A stretch of 64,000 bases of DNA from Isoperla grammatica (lineage: Eukaryota > Arthropoda > Insecta > Plecoptera > Perlodidae). The first letter of the stretch is position 1. Each line of letters begins with the position of its first letter. A program made the translations under genes and the position numbers. The notes under the pieces were generated by a model. The model worked only from the letters and a program-made list of their open reading frames with translations. It was not told the origin of the DNA and searched no databases. Of this stretch, positions 47,602 to 58,742 are shown piece after piece. Location of the stretch: NCBI GenBank assembly GCA_945910005.1, contig OX246741.1, positions 35,183,488-35,247,487 of the forward strand, given 5' to 3'.

Positions 47602-47688
47602 TTTGCAACTCGAATTAGAGGTGCGATAGGAACACATTCTTCGTTTATCTTCTGTATTCGGTAAGTCATGACTATAATGTGTAGTATT

Positions 47689-47692
<4 letters not shown>

Positions 47693-47728
<36 letters not shown>

Positions 47729-47729
47729 G
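47693..47729 (+). repeat. (ATT)n microsatellite
   Basis: About 12 ATT units, ~85 bp beyond the right end of the 46900 hAT element. Confidence 0.9.
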
Positions 47730-48560
47730 CCGCTGGTAGGTAGACGTTAAAGTTGTTTTTCTTTTTATAAAATCAAATCAATCAGCATATCAATGTTTTC
47801 TGGACGAATCAGCTGTGATGCCAATAAAAAAATACACTGTAATGTTTTGTTGTAGTATAGATGGAATGTAGAGAGAGCTTCAAACATAATGAAATAATAC
47901 ATTTTTGTAGGACATGAGAAATTATAGGAACATGTTTCTTATAGGGAAATTGGAACGACTCAGAATTATTAGAAAAGTTTGTTTATTCAATAACTTATTT
48001 AACTATATTCCCAGCGTAGGTTGATTGTTTTACCTTTTTAACATGGACATAAATATACAGTAATTATTACAGCAAAGTGGTCAAAGGCTATGAAGAAGTA
48101 ACTGCAGTCCATATAAGGACATTGCTATACTAGAAGTAACTATTTACATATGTAGATCGACATGAGTTTGGTATTTCAGGCCTATAGCCCAAAACATTAT
48201 TGCAGTGCTAAACTTATTTCAATAATAACTTGAATTAAGTATATATGATTTATATAAAAATAAAATAATAAGAAATATACAACATTGGCACTGTGAATGA
48301 ATTCGTATTCAAGTTATCTCGTGATTCTGATTTTTTCAACGCCAACAAACGTTATTTACACTTCACAGTTCGATTCACAACAATAATAATTTACACACAC
48401 AGTGAATTGTCTGACGACTCGTTGCAGCTTGTGACGTATTCTTCCGGTTTCCCTCGTACAATCTGCAACACAAACACACACACACACACAAGATTAGGAC
48501 AAACACTAATAATATCAACAATAATAAGAACATGTTATCGCCGGTTTTGACCTAGTTTGT
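47730..48560. other. No supported gene
   Basis: AT-rich spacer with a short CA repeat at 48472-48490. Confidence 0.5.
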
Positions 48561-48578
48561 ATGTATTGCAACAATAAA

Positions 48579-48623
48579 ACAATAATAATAATAATAATAA
48601 TAATTATTATTATTATTATTATA

Positions 48624-48694
<71 letters not shown>

Positions 48695-48710
48695 TATAAT
48701 AGTAATAACA

Positions 48711-48768
<58 letters not shown>
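48579..48768 (+). repeat. (AAT)n microsatellite
   Basis: AAT/TTA triplets with a strand switch near 48605 and a few interruptions. The Tyr- and Ile-rich frames are artefacts. Confidence 0.95.
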
Positions 48769-48771
<3 letters not shown>

Positions 48772-49261
48772 TTGTTTATTGTTAGCGGCATTCATCTATA
48801 TAGTCATTCAATAATTTCTACACGTTTCAATGTTATTGTCACTCTCGAACGTTACTTTTGCTCTTCAGTGCTTGCGCAAGTATCCTACAACTACAAGTAT
48901 AGCTGGCAACACTGTAGTGAGATCTACAGCTGTTAGTGTCATTCAAGGGACCGTGTGAAACATCCTCGCGACTACGAAACACTGGCCCAACTGTTCATTG
49001 TCTCTCGCGTATAACTGAACGCATTTTTGTTCTATGCACTTTCAGACTATAATGCTCATCAAGTGGTTTTTGTTCATTTATGCAAGGAAATTATGAAGGT
49101 TAGTGGGCGGGGGTCTTGGGGGGGGGGGGAGGTAACGTTTTTGTGCACGTATCTCTTGCCGAAAATCTGATACCATACTCCATGTCTCAATTCAAATTAT
49201 TTTTAGACACAAAAGAATATCAAATGATGATGTTGGTATTTTGGCAACGAAAATAATCTAG

Positions 49262-49380
49262 ACAGTGACTTCATGGTTGAAGATGAAGAAAAGCTTCGTG
49301 ACATCTATAGTTAAACCAGGATTCGAACCCGGAACGCAGAAACCGTGGTTTATTTACAATATCAACGCCGACTCTTTTGA
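49262..49380 (-). repeat. SINE fragment shared with 32740-32860
   Basis: CCAGGATTCGAACCCGGAACGCAGAAACCG matches CGAGGATTCGAACCAGGAACGCAGAGACCG, with GAAGATGAAGAAAAGC...TGACATCTA upstream in both. The B box is on the minus strand. Confidence 0.5.
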
Positions 49381-52196
49381 CAAAACATTGTGTTCTAGTT
49401 ATATATTTTTTTCACTAAAAAGTACATTAGCCCGCCCCGCACCATACTTCGTTCAGCCATACTTCAATATTATAGTAAAGGCTATTAGCCTATTACGTAT
49501 ACTTATTTTAAGGTTTGGAAGCGTAACAATACTTATTACTCTTTATTAAATCAATCTTACAGATAGAATTGTAGATTTGTCACGGTTGTGGGCTATACTA
49601 TCATAACATTATAATAAAATAATCATACTATTCTCGTATGATTGTTGCCAGTAGCCGTATTTCATGATCATTTGAAGAATAGTGCACAGTTCACGTAAAA
49701 GAAAAAACACACTCATAAATTAAATGTTTAGATATTATACACGCGATAATAAAATCGCCATATAGAATGAACAACCAAGGCAGAAACACAAAGGCTAGTG
49801 TACAGAAATAACATTTAATGAATTAACCTGAACGTATATAGTAATTCATAAGAAAAGGGGGAAAGGGTTATTTTTAGTTGTGTGTGTGTCTATGGAATGG
49901 GTGGGGGTGTGGGGGAGGGGGGGGGGGAGACGTTCAGAGCGTCGTTGCCGCCTTGGTTCGAGAGGCGAGGGGCCCGAGATACGAGATATTGGACTTTCCG
50001 CGACCTAAATCAAGCTGAGATAAATAAGGACGACTGCCCAACGATCGGAGACAAGTCGAGCTGACTTTGATCATCGGAGTTAAACGTCGGCTAGTGCTTC
50101 GGCGTTTCGGAGAATTTATTCGTATTTACGAAACTTCCCGGACGTTTTAATGTGTTAATAAACAAATACGCGGCTTTGAGTTGCTCTTTGAACTTTTGTT
50201 TTGAATACCGACTCTAGCCCGCGGATATTGAGGGAAGTCAAAGACATTTGTAAGATTCAACAGAGACTTGAAAGCCATGAAGCGTTTCAAAACAAACTAA
50301 TGCTGTATGATCGTCATGATATTATTATATAGCAGTCTCATTACACTCAATACTGGGTGAGTAAGCACAACAGCTAGTGAGCTAGTGAGCAAGTGAGCGA
50401 GAATGTATACCTGCACACCATGGCTTGTACAAGAATATATTTAATATATATTATTTGTGTTTTGGAAACCACTTTACCATGAAATAGATTTGATCGTGAA
50501 AAGAGTTATAAAAGTAGTTTGCTATTCATACTTGAATACTCGTTATAGGGTGCACACCAGCTTTACCTCATGTGCCCCTCTTTAGATGACTATAACTAGG
50601 GTGTTTGGATAGCTGTGAAGGAATATCCGAGTGCTGATAGTATGACTCAGTCCCAAGCATTCGCCTTTACGACGACTACATACAGACCGCAGCACATATT
50701 GGTATAATTTCTTCAAACGTTTGTGATTAAAAAACAAACCAGAATATGTGTATTAATATACAAAAGTTTTGGTTTTTTTTTAATTTACAAACTTTTGAAG
50801 AAATTAATTTGTTTTATTAATTATCTTTGATTAATTTTTTTTATTAATTTAATTTTTTAAATGAATTTTAATTTGTATTAATTTTTATTAATATATTAAG
50901 AACTGGTGATGTGAGTGAATGTTTCGGATGTTATGCCACTCATTAATATTGAGGAAACAAATTATGAAGGTTGGGCGTTAATCAAAATAAATGTTTTGAA
51001 ATTAGTCCAATACGATTTTAATTTGTTTTGTTTTGTTTTCACCTTGAATAAGATTCACCGCTCAGTAGTAAATAATTGTGTCACTAAGTGTAATGTTAAT
51101 TTATTTGCGTTGAAATACAGCGACAGAAGTTTAAATTATAGTTATTTAGAAATACGCAGACATGTTAATATACTGCACTCAAAATATAAACGTAGATGTA
51201 GGTTCAGCTAATTGTTTACAAATAATACTGGAAAAGTAATTTACAAATAGGTTTGATTATGAAACGGTAAAATATTCAGAATGGAAGTTAGCGAGACATA
51301 TCATCTGATATACGGTGTGGGTACTCCAATAATTTGCAAGAGAAAAGTATAGAGCCTTGAAACGAATATTACGATGAACCCTACGAAACAGTACACATTA
51401 ATATAATACACCGACAGCGTTTAATGTACTGAGAACTATTTAGAATGCAAGATTTTACATCAATTCATAAAACAATCTAAACATTTTCTTTAAAATTTGA
51501 ACAGTGATGGATATAAAAGAGACATTTACCTAGAAAAAACTGTTTAAAACACTTTTAGGAGAAGCCGTTAACGTAAACATTCGCACCCTAAATATCTGGG
51601 CTGCTCAAGGCTGGCTCTGAATAATAAAGCGAGGCTTGTTTACAATGATCGGGTAAAACAGGCTGTATATCACGGTCTCTGCGGGCGCGGAGCCACCACG
51701 TCGGTGGCTCAGTGGCCAATAAACCAACTTTATTCGATCCGGGGTGTGATTTTACTAAACCATTCCAAACAGAAAGTTTTTTTCATTCATAGGGGCAAGA
51801 AATTACAGCTGTGAATAAAATAAAACCAATCACTCCTAATTTCGTGTTACAAAATGGAAATAAATGTATACATTTTGGTTATTCATTATTATTATTAGTC
51901 ATTCATTGTTAGTCTGCTACGCTAGTCGACTAGCGAAAAACATTGATTTGAGACACAGCCTATAATTCACTTTTTGAACCAGCTAACAATGCTCGAAGTG
52001 AACGTTGTTTGTTAGCCCAATGTAAATAATTAACAATATATTGTATTGTGTAATTTCGCAATTATGACGTGTTTCGTGAATCAAACATAGTTTTACTAAC
52101 GCACTCTATCGTAGAATTCAGGCACCCTGAAGTCTACAATGTTACAAACAAATTAACAATCAGTCTGTTACCACGGAGCTTGGTACATAGGATGAT

Positions 52197-52202
52197 TTTA
52201 TT
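52197..52202 (-). terminator. Candidate twist polyadenylation signal AATAAA
   Basis: AATAAA on the minus strand, 225 bases after the twist stop codon. It is the first canonical signal I found at a sensible 3'-UTR distance. Transcript ends cannot be seen from sequence alone. Confidence 0.4.
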
Positions 52203-52426
52203 AATTCCATATATTACTTTTAACAGTATAAAGTATAGGTTCTAACGTTGATGGTTGCTATGGTGAAAAGGTTACTTATACCACATATAACAAATTCTTG
52301 TCTGTGCTTAGCTAAGTAGAATAAAAAGTCGAATCTGCACTGTGTGTAGCATTATAGTTACTACCTTGGCATGGAGTATACCTTGTTTTGTGTACGGCGA
52401 GGCTGCTATAGTGTCGTCAAGCAAAG

Positions 52427-52578
52427 CTACTGGTTGTTCCACTCCCCCTCCATCCTCCACACACTGAAGGCGTAGCTGAGTCTCTCGTGGGCCATGTAGG
52501 AGCACGATGACGTCACAGCTGACGCCGACATCAGAGCCAATCGGGAGCCTGGGCTGCAGGAGCCGGTACTGCGCTGGT
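52427..52578 (-). CDS. twist: Twist-family bHLH transcription factor, exon 2 (WR motif) and stop
   Basis: On the minus strand a CAG acceptor is followed by 152 coding bases ending in TAG. The last 17 residues, [17 protein letters not shown], match the conserved Twist C-terminal WR (Trp-Arg) motif, a transactivation region that defines Twist among bHLH families. Exon 1 leaves one base (G) and this exon starts AC, so the junction codon is GAC and the frame stays open: 805 + 152 bases = 318 codons plus stop. No ATG precedes the motif in the correct frame at the exon edge, so exon-only gene finders would miss it. A competing open frame over the same bases is a shadow. I am very sure of the motif. 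The exact acceptor is inferred from phase and the AG. Confidence 0.9.
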
Positions 52579-54005
52579 CTGCATGGACAGAGAAATTATG
52601 TTGGTATTATTACTAGGAAAACGCTCTGTTTGACGCGTTGATAAGCGAGCGCGTCCATATACGAACGTTCTGTCGAAAAGATTTCAAAGCTAATAAAAAC
52701 AAGTAACAACAATTCAAGAATGCGCATTGCAAAAATTTTTCTAATTTCCATTAGCTATTATACTTTTAACTTACTATTATTACTATAACTATTACTATTA
52801 ACATATTACTATTATTACTATAAACATTAACATCCCAAGCAGATAAGGGCAGGCGAAAGCCCCGGCTGCGGGAGCCCAAGGCGTTTCGTGTATGACGTTT
52901 TAATTGCCTGTAAATACGTTTCAGAATCGGACAATGTCATAACATAGGTTTAAGAGAATACAAGAATGATTACAAAAAATTAAAAACAGTTAATATTACT
53001 TTTACATGATTAATATTATCAATCAATTACAAATATAAATAAAGTTTCCTCCTCCCTCCTCCTTTCCTTCGTTCTCTCCGTGTATTTTTTTTAGTATGAG
53101 GGGGGAGTTTGAACCCCATAAGTCCCTCTTGGATGCGCCACTGCGCCGGGAATACTTTGGAGGGGGGGGGGGGGGGGGGCGTCTAGGTCGTAACGAAGAG
53201 GACATGATTGAGAATGGTCACTACGAGGAGGAACCTACCTGGACCGGCCGTGAGAGAAAAAATTGAATGTCAGTAATTCTGAAACTATCGCTATTTCATT
53301 TTACCTATAGTGGAGTGGTTTATAGCAAATACCTTAATAGGAATAGCTTCGCTAGGGTGGGATCGAGCTGCATCTTATATCTGCCATCAGTTAAAAATGT
53401 AAACTTAATTGCAATATTGTAAAGGAAGAACGTAGTTTAACCTCATGAACGTTTGTAGATCGATAAATATACACACTTTTTCAATATTTTTGATATTTGT
53501 TGAAGGGTTGGGGGGCGGGGGCTATCTGCAGGCGGTTCTACCGTCCCAACAACAAAATCGTATCGGAAACGTTATCGTCGTACAAACGGATATGTAAATT
53601 GATTGATAGTTCACTAGAGGTTTTGACAATGGACGTTCGACGATCCGCCAAAGGATTTCAGTACGGATTTAGTTTACTCAGAGTATGATTTATTTTAAAA
53701 AGGCAACACATTGTAAAAAAGTTGCAATTTTTAAGTATGTTCGTAAAACTATCATTACAAAATATTTGCCTTTTTTTAGATGCCTTTCACTTGTCATTGA
53801 ATACATGTTTGTGAAGTACAAAAGAATCTCCAAATTACAATATTATAAAATGTAGTGAATAAATCGCAGTAATATTTGTAGAAATAGCCTGAATCCTCGG
53901 CCCCTGTCATCGCTGTGGTGACTACCCGCGCGGCTACCCGGCGCCTCCACCATCGGGTATGTAAAGTAACTTATTGCTTACGTTCCAGCCGCGTCAGCCA
54001 GCCAC

Positions 54006-54484
54006 AATGAAAATTAACAGTAACGGTAACGGTAACGGTAACGGTAACGGTAACGGTAACGGTAACGGTAAGGTTTCAGCCAATCCCATTGGCTGATGAG
54101 AACCCAAGATCACTGCTTACTGCGGCAGTCGTATTTAACTTTGTAATTTTAAGCTTTGTGTATTAGTATGTATACGTATAGGCCCTAATTGTGTTATTGT
54201 ATCTACCTGTAGGCTAAAGAGGGTATGGGCAAGCCCATAACCCTACACTGGCCATCCTGTCCTTTCATGGGACAGGAAAATCACAATAAAATAAAATTAA
54301 TTAGTAGCAGTAGCACAGAAGTTTGGAAACTCCGTAAAAAAGTGACCAATCAAATCACTTTAAATATACACATGTTTATATATAGCTTCCTGTAATTCTA
54401 TTCGAATATTTACCAGGCATATTTTGTAATGGAAATATATTATTACTTATTACTGTTACTGTTACTGTTACTGCTAATTTTCAT
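54006..54484. repeat. Foldback repeat with GTAACG units
   Basis: The left arm ATGAAAATTAACAGTAACGG runs into about nine GGTAAC hexamers (54019-54073). The right arm has GTTACT units and then CTGCTAATTTTCAT, the inverse of the left start. A smaller related structure lies at 54713-54827. Confidence 0.6.
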
Positions 54485-54712
54485 TACGGTTGGATGGGTC
54501 TTTAGACTTGATTGTGTATATAGTGGGCCAGTTTTCACGGTTTATACTTTTAAACGCTGTGTGTTTCGTTAGACCTTAATGAAAATGTATTGCCGTTAGA
54601 GCAAGTGATTGTTTTAGGTTTTTTTTAGACGAAAGTGTAGCAACAGTTTTGTTTTCGTTGTTAATATGTTAGTTTCATGGGTCTTAGTTCAATAACGGCC
54701 TATCACTATCGT

Positions 54713-54827
54713 CATTGAAAATTAACAGTAACAGTAGCCAATACAATGAAACCGAAGTAATAACAGCAATGTTAATTCGAGAATGACTAATTACTTTTAC
54801 TGTTACTGATACCGTTAATATCAATGG
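54713..54827. repeat. Small relative of the 54006 foldback
   Basis: CATTGAAAATTAACAGTAAC at the left and TTACTGATACCGTTAATATC with AATGG at the right form an imperfect inverted repeat with the same GTAAC theme. Confidence 0.5.
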
Positions 54828-55217
54828 GGATTGTGATAATTGTTAGTTGTAATTGTTGTAGTAACCAGTTATTTATACCGACGAGTGTTTATGACTTATT
54901 TGTTATAACATTAAATTACACATTTTTTAATTGCCATTGTCAGATTGTCAGTACACCATGCAACTTCAAAATGTTTGAATTTTTCCTATACATAATGTTC
55001 CATTATTTTTTTTTTTTTGCGGAGGAGGGGGAGGAGGAGGGTGCGGGGGGGGAACAATTTAGAACGATAAAATCATATTGTTTCAACGCTAAGAATAGCA
55101 ATCCATTCACAACCAACCATTCTCCCCTGTTCTCATCATATTACCAAATATTAGAGTGTCTAATCTTTGATACTACTTACTTATTGTATTGTGTTTATAT
55201 ACGTACTTATGCACTAG

Positions 55218-55660
55218 CAGTGGCGTATACATAGGGGGGTTTGGGGGGGTTGGAGCCCCCCCCTAAATCCCAGCTTTAATTATACTCTGTAAATCATCTG
55301 AATTTATGCAAAGAATAAAGTCGATTTACATATTAATTTCTCTATTTGCTTAATCGGGAAACACTCTCATAGGTGAGATTGGATAAGTTGTAACAATATA
55401 GTCATTTTGTATATAAATTGGTTTCTGAAATTTTTTAGAATCGTATTTCGCGCCGTTGTAACCTTATCCCGTTCAGCAAAGCACCCACATGCAAAAATAT
55501 ACGGATTTATAAAAAATGACCTGCGGCGCTATTGTGGGGGTAATCCCCCCTTCCCCCCCCCACACCATATTGTGTCGTTTGTTGAGCACTTTTTAACAGT
55601 TATGTTATGTTCTACTCCAGGCAGCTCCCCCCTCGAAATGTATTCCTGCGTACGTCACTA
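55218..55660. mobile_element. hAT-like non-autonomous element in the twist intron
   Basis: Left end CAGTGGCGTATACATAGG, reverse complement of right end TAGTGACGTACGCAGG. Poly-G/C tracts lie just inside both ends. The flanking 8-mers TGCACTAG and TGCCCTCC match at only 5 of 8, so the duplication is weak. The interior shares a segment with 44248-44614. Confidence 0.55.
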
Positions 55661-56228
55661 TGCCCTCCTCTTCGATATATTTCACTTTCCAAGGCGCATC
55701 GCACTCAGAGGAAATGCGCCCAGCGTGGGGCTGCTGGATTATCCAATCCGTCTCGATACGGGAGCACCTGTCAAGAGATATATTGTACGTGTGTTGTTTT
55801 AGTTCACCGGGACGACGAGAGAATGATTGTCGAGACTGGAGCACAAATTGCAAATATTCACGTTCACCACTTTTTAGGGGTGGTAAATTCTTGCTTCGAA
55901 AACTATAGACTTGTGATACAGAATGTGGGACCTCACAGGGCTAGCCGCACCAGTTAGTTGTGGGGGGTGAACAATATATTTAATAGAATACATATGGCTC
56001 ACTTCGGCTCAATGCTCATTATGGCTCATTTTGTAACTATATAATAGTTTTAATTGTGTGATTCACCTTTCTATAAGCTTCAAATTTTCAATTGGCATTT
56101 ATGCGATTTCAGTTTTAGGGTACACATTCGAATGTATTGTGTTTACCAATTGCGTTTACTTTATAACCCAAAATGGTATTTAACTTTCTTTTCGCTAATA
56201 ACACATGGTAATGGTGTATGGTATATGG

Positions 56229-56575
56229 CAGTCCACGAGTGGTGTCGAAGTGGTCCGCGGACGGTTATACAAAGAATTCCTTTCTTTTGCGTTCGTAATT
56301 TTCAATTTTGTTTAGAAACACGTTCTTGATAAGGCGCTTAGAGACAAATCACAAAGCTTTTTAACACAAATCTGAAAATTTCTTTCATCGAAGAATATAG
56401 GACCTAAAAACGAGGAAAGGGTAGTGAAAACGGCTGGTACCGCAAACCAAAGGGCGTTAGAGGTACCTATACAAAATATATTTTTTCGTCGTTTCAAATC
56501 ATTTTGTTCTTCTGTGGAACATGCGGGTCCGTGTTCAAAATAATTTTTTAAGGGTCCGCGGACTGACAAACGCTG
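56229..56575. mobile_element. hAT-type non-autonomous element in the twist intron
   Basis: Ends CAGTCCACGAGTGG and, inverted, CAGCGTTTGTCAGTCC; both lead into the shared block GTCCGCGGAC. Flanking 8-mers GTATATGG (56221-56228) and GTATATAG (56576-56583) match at 7 of 8. 347 bp with no coding potential. Confidence 0.7.
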
Positions 56576-57209
56576 GTATATAGGCTAGTAAAAAACAGAA
56601 TTTAAGAATTGTCTGTGTCGTACGTTTACTATCTACACATACATTACTGGTAGCATATACCCGGAACGAACAGCACATTCTCTTAGCAACCAATGGTCAA
56701 CGTGATTTAGTCTCTCCTGGTCAGGGTAAGAGGAAGGGGGGGGGGGGGGGGCACTAGGCCCCCCACGGGGCGGTAAAACAGAGGCAGTAATAAATTAGAC
56801 CAGCCGTATCCGGTGGGAGTTGTAAGTGCATCCATTTCTAGAAACGATGAGTTCTATATGTAAGAGCATTATTTTGAAAAGACAGGGAAAATGACCATGT
56901 CATTTATTAAAATAACATTGTGGCCCTGACATTTGACTTCAGAAAAAAACTTTTCGGGAACTCCGAATCGCCCTTCCCCACACGTACGGCCTTGGTTTCA
57001 AATCTTGCCCCCATGTAGGGCTATGCGATTTTTTATACGGCTTATATACTACCTGTTTAGTGTTTATCTATAATTTATTGAACTTAGTTTGGTTTCAACA
57101 TATTTTTGAACAAAACTTATCATAACTGTGTGTTTTCTTTTTGTAGAGCCCGCTTTAATACTATATTATTATTATAAAGATATATCTTTCCAAAATCAGT
57201 TTATAAATC

Positions 57210-57375
57210 GATGGCTCAGCGGTAAGACGCAATTAAGCTAGGTCGTCTAAGCTAGGTAGGGGCCTAGCTAGGAGGCCGCCGGTTCGGTACCAGTAAAAGA
57301 CAATCCTGACTGATGGTTTTTCCGATATTTTCCTCAGTCACAAGTCCAATTAAGTCGAATTCTTAGATTGAGTCA
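57210..57375 (+). repeat. tRNA-derived SINE
   Basis: An A-box-like TGGCTCAGCGG (57212-57222) and B-box GGTTCGGTACC (57281-57291) are followed by the tail GACAATCCTGACTGATGG and CTCAGTCACAAG. That tail recurs at 29455 and 41262 and, inverted, at 32890. Spacing between boxes exceeds that of a real tRNA gene. Confidence 0.7.
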
Positions 57376-57554
57376 CAATAATATAGGCCTATGACTTTAG
57401 TATAGGCCTATGACTTTAGTATAGGCCTAGTCACCTGAAGAAGTGCACATGCGGTAAAAACATGGTTTGCAACCTATACAGCAGGGACTCCTACTAAAAC
57501 ATATGAGGCAATGCAAGGATACATTGACAGAGTCAGCTCGTTCATTGCGCCTAC

Positions 57555-58359
57555 CTGAGTCGTCCTCGGTGTCCTCGCTGGCCCCACAATGCAACACCTG
57601 GTACAAGAAGTCGATGTACCTCGACGCCAACTTGAGAGTCTGTATCTTGGAGAGCTTATCAGATGGAAGTGTTGGTATTATCTTCCTGAGAGAGGCAAAC
57701 GCTTCGTTCAGACTCTGCGTCCTCTGTCTCTCTCGCACGTTCGCCATCACCCGCTGCGTCTGCATGTCCTCGAACGACTGCGTCCTCCGCCGCAGTTTGC
57801 TACCGACGACGTTCAACTTGGAGCCCCCGAAACCGTTCATAATGTCACTGTTTTCTTCGTCGAAACACATTTTTGTGGCGCCGTTTTTTCGTTTTCGGGA
57901 ACCGGAGCTAGTGGCGATGCTTTTTGGTGAGAGTTCCTCTTTGAATCTTTTTCCTGATAAGAGTTCTTCTTGTTTTTCGGTCTTTGACGACGTCGGCTGA
58001 AGATCTCCGTGTAAATCGTGGGCGTCCTGATACCTTCGTTTGTAGATCTCGTTTTCGTAGGGGACTACCGGAAATGGGGCGAAGTTCGGCGAATAAAAGT
58101 GCGAGATGAAGGGTTTTGGGGGTGTTTCTGATCTGTTGGGTAAACTCAAGTCCATGAGGTGAGCGTTCTGGATGTTGGGTTTGTACGATGAGGGGGGGAA
58201 GTCGTAGGTCGGGGAGTTAGAGTTTGAGCGACTCAAGGAATCTACTTCGACCGGGTGATTCTGAAACATACCGCGTAAATGTCCGTTGGAAGATTGCATT
58301 GTTGAGGGAATGAGCGTCGTCAGATGGTCGTCTTCACTTTTCAAATGCATTTCTCTCAC
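57555..58359 (-). CDS. twist: Twist-family bHLH transcription factor, exon 1
   Basis: Twist proteins are nuclear bHLH factors that bind E-boxes as dimers and drive mesoderm formation and cell migration. This exon encodes residues 1-268 plus one base. It contains a Ser/Pro-rich N-terminus, basic nuclear-localisation-like clusters (RKRK near 155-158, KLRRR near 188-192) and a bHLH domain at about 202-256. That domain has the basic stretch [12 protein letters not shown], the loop LPSDKLSK and helix 2 [15 protein letters not shown], which together are diagnostic of Twist. The acidic tail [10 protein letters not shown] leads into a donor, CAG/GTAGGC, on the minus strand. Reading through the donor gives about 41 cysteine-rich residues and a stop, which I take as intron. 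The first ATG of the frame is used; Met4 and Met21 are alternatives. With exon 2 the protein is 318 residues, within the family's usual range. Confidence 0.93.
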
Positions 58360-58569
58360 ATTGACAGCACCGCGATTTCAGCTGAATTGTCGCTTAAATT
58401 TAATACACTGTCGAAAATCCAATCCGTCAAAGTTTTATTTTAATAAATTAAATGTTATACAAACTTTCACTATATAATAATAACAATACTGTAAACATAT
58501 AATGTAGAACAAGGCACACGATCGTTTCAGTATATTGTTCAATTGATCACATTGGTAAACTACGGACTT

Positions 58570-58742
58570 CACGTGGCGATAATCAACGTTGACTAACGCG
58601 ACTGAACGGAAAGAAATGCCAACAGCAACTAAACTAACTTCTAAAGCAGCAAACCTCAGACAAGAATATTTTCATTCAAAGCTCTTCTTCGCACTACTCG
58701 CTGTCTTCCCATTGGTGGAGACGGTAACTTAGCTCCGCCCCT
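58570..58742 (-). promoter_or_regulatory. Candidate twist upstream region: E-box, CCAAT and GC boxes
   Basis: Upstream of the twist ATG there is a palindromic E-box CACGTG (58570-58575), a CCAAT box in minus orientation within CCACCAATGGG (near 58709) and a GC box (GGGGCGG on the minus strand, near 58735). No clear TATA box sits at a fixed spacing. The motifs are short and could be chance. Position is the main argument. Confidence 0.3.

Larger units (their letters stand above)
48790..52426. other. Intergenic, downstream of twist; no supported gene
   Basis: Contains the SINE fragment at 49262, poly-G near 49912-49927, and AT-rich sequence at 50730-50900. The 98-codon frame at 50915-51211 has a fair composition but no promoter, splice or domain support. 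Confidence 0.45.
52579..57554 (-). other. twist intron (single, 4,976 bp)
   Basis: Bounded by a GTAGGC donor (57554) and a TGCAG acceptor (52579) on the minus strand. It holds at least two hAT-type elements (55218-55660, 56229-56575), two foldback repeats built on GTAAC units (54006-54484, 54713-54827), a SINE (57210-57375), poly-G tracts (53161-53179, 56737-56752) and three TAGGCCTA motifs beside the donor. I see no convincing nested gene. Confidence 0.85.

Noticed and set aside
50055..50105. Resemblance to the 3' half of 5S rRNA (GATCATCGGAGTTAAACGTCGG)
   Set aside because: Only about 30 bases align, with gaps; box A and the stems of 5S are absent. Could be a 5S-derived SINE relic, but unsupported.
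53130..53140. Lone hAT-like right end ATGCGCCACTG beside poly-G
   Set aside because: No matching left end or 8-bp duplication found; likewise CAGTGGCGCAACC at 41121.
53524..53688. Exon-like frame in the twist intron (CTGCAG acceptor, 50-codon frame)
   Set aside because: No pyrimidine tract, poly-G directly upstream, no recognisable protein.
57427..57554. Cys-rich C-terminus of Twist in the unspliced frame
   Set aside because: Follows a good donor, lacks conservation features, and the WR exon is found in phase downstream.
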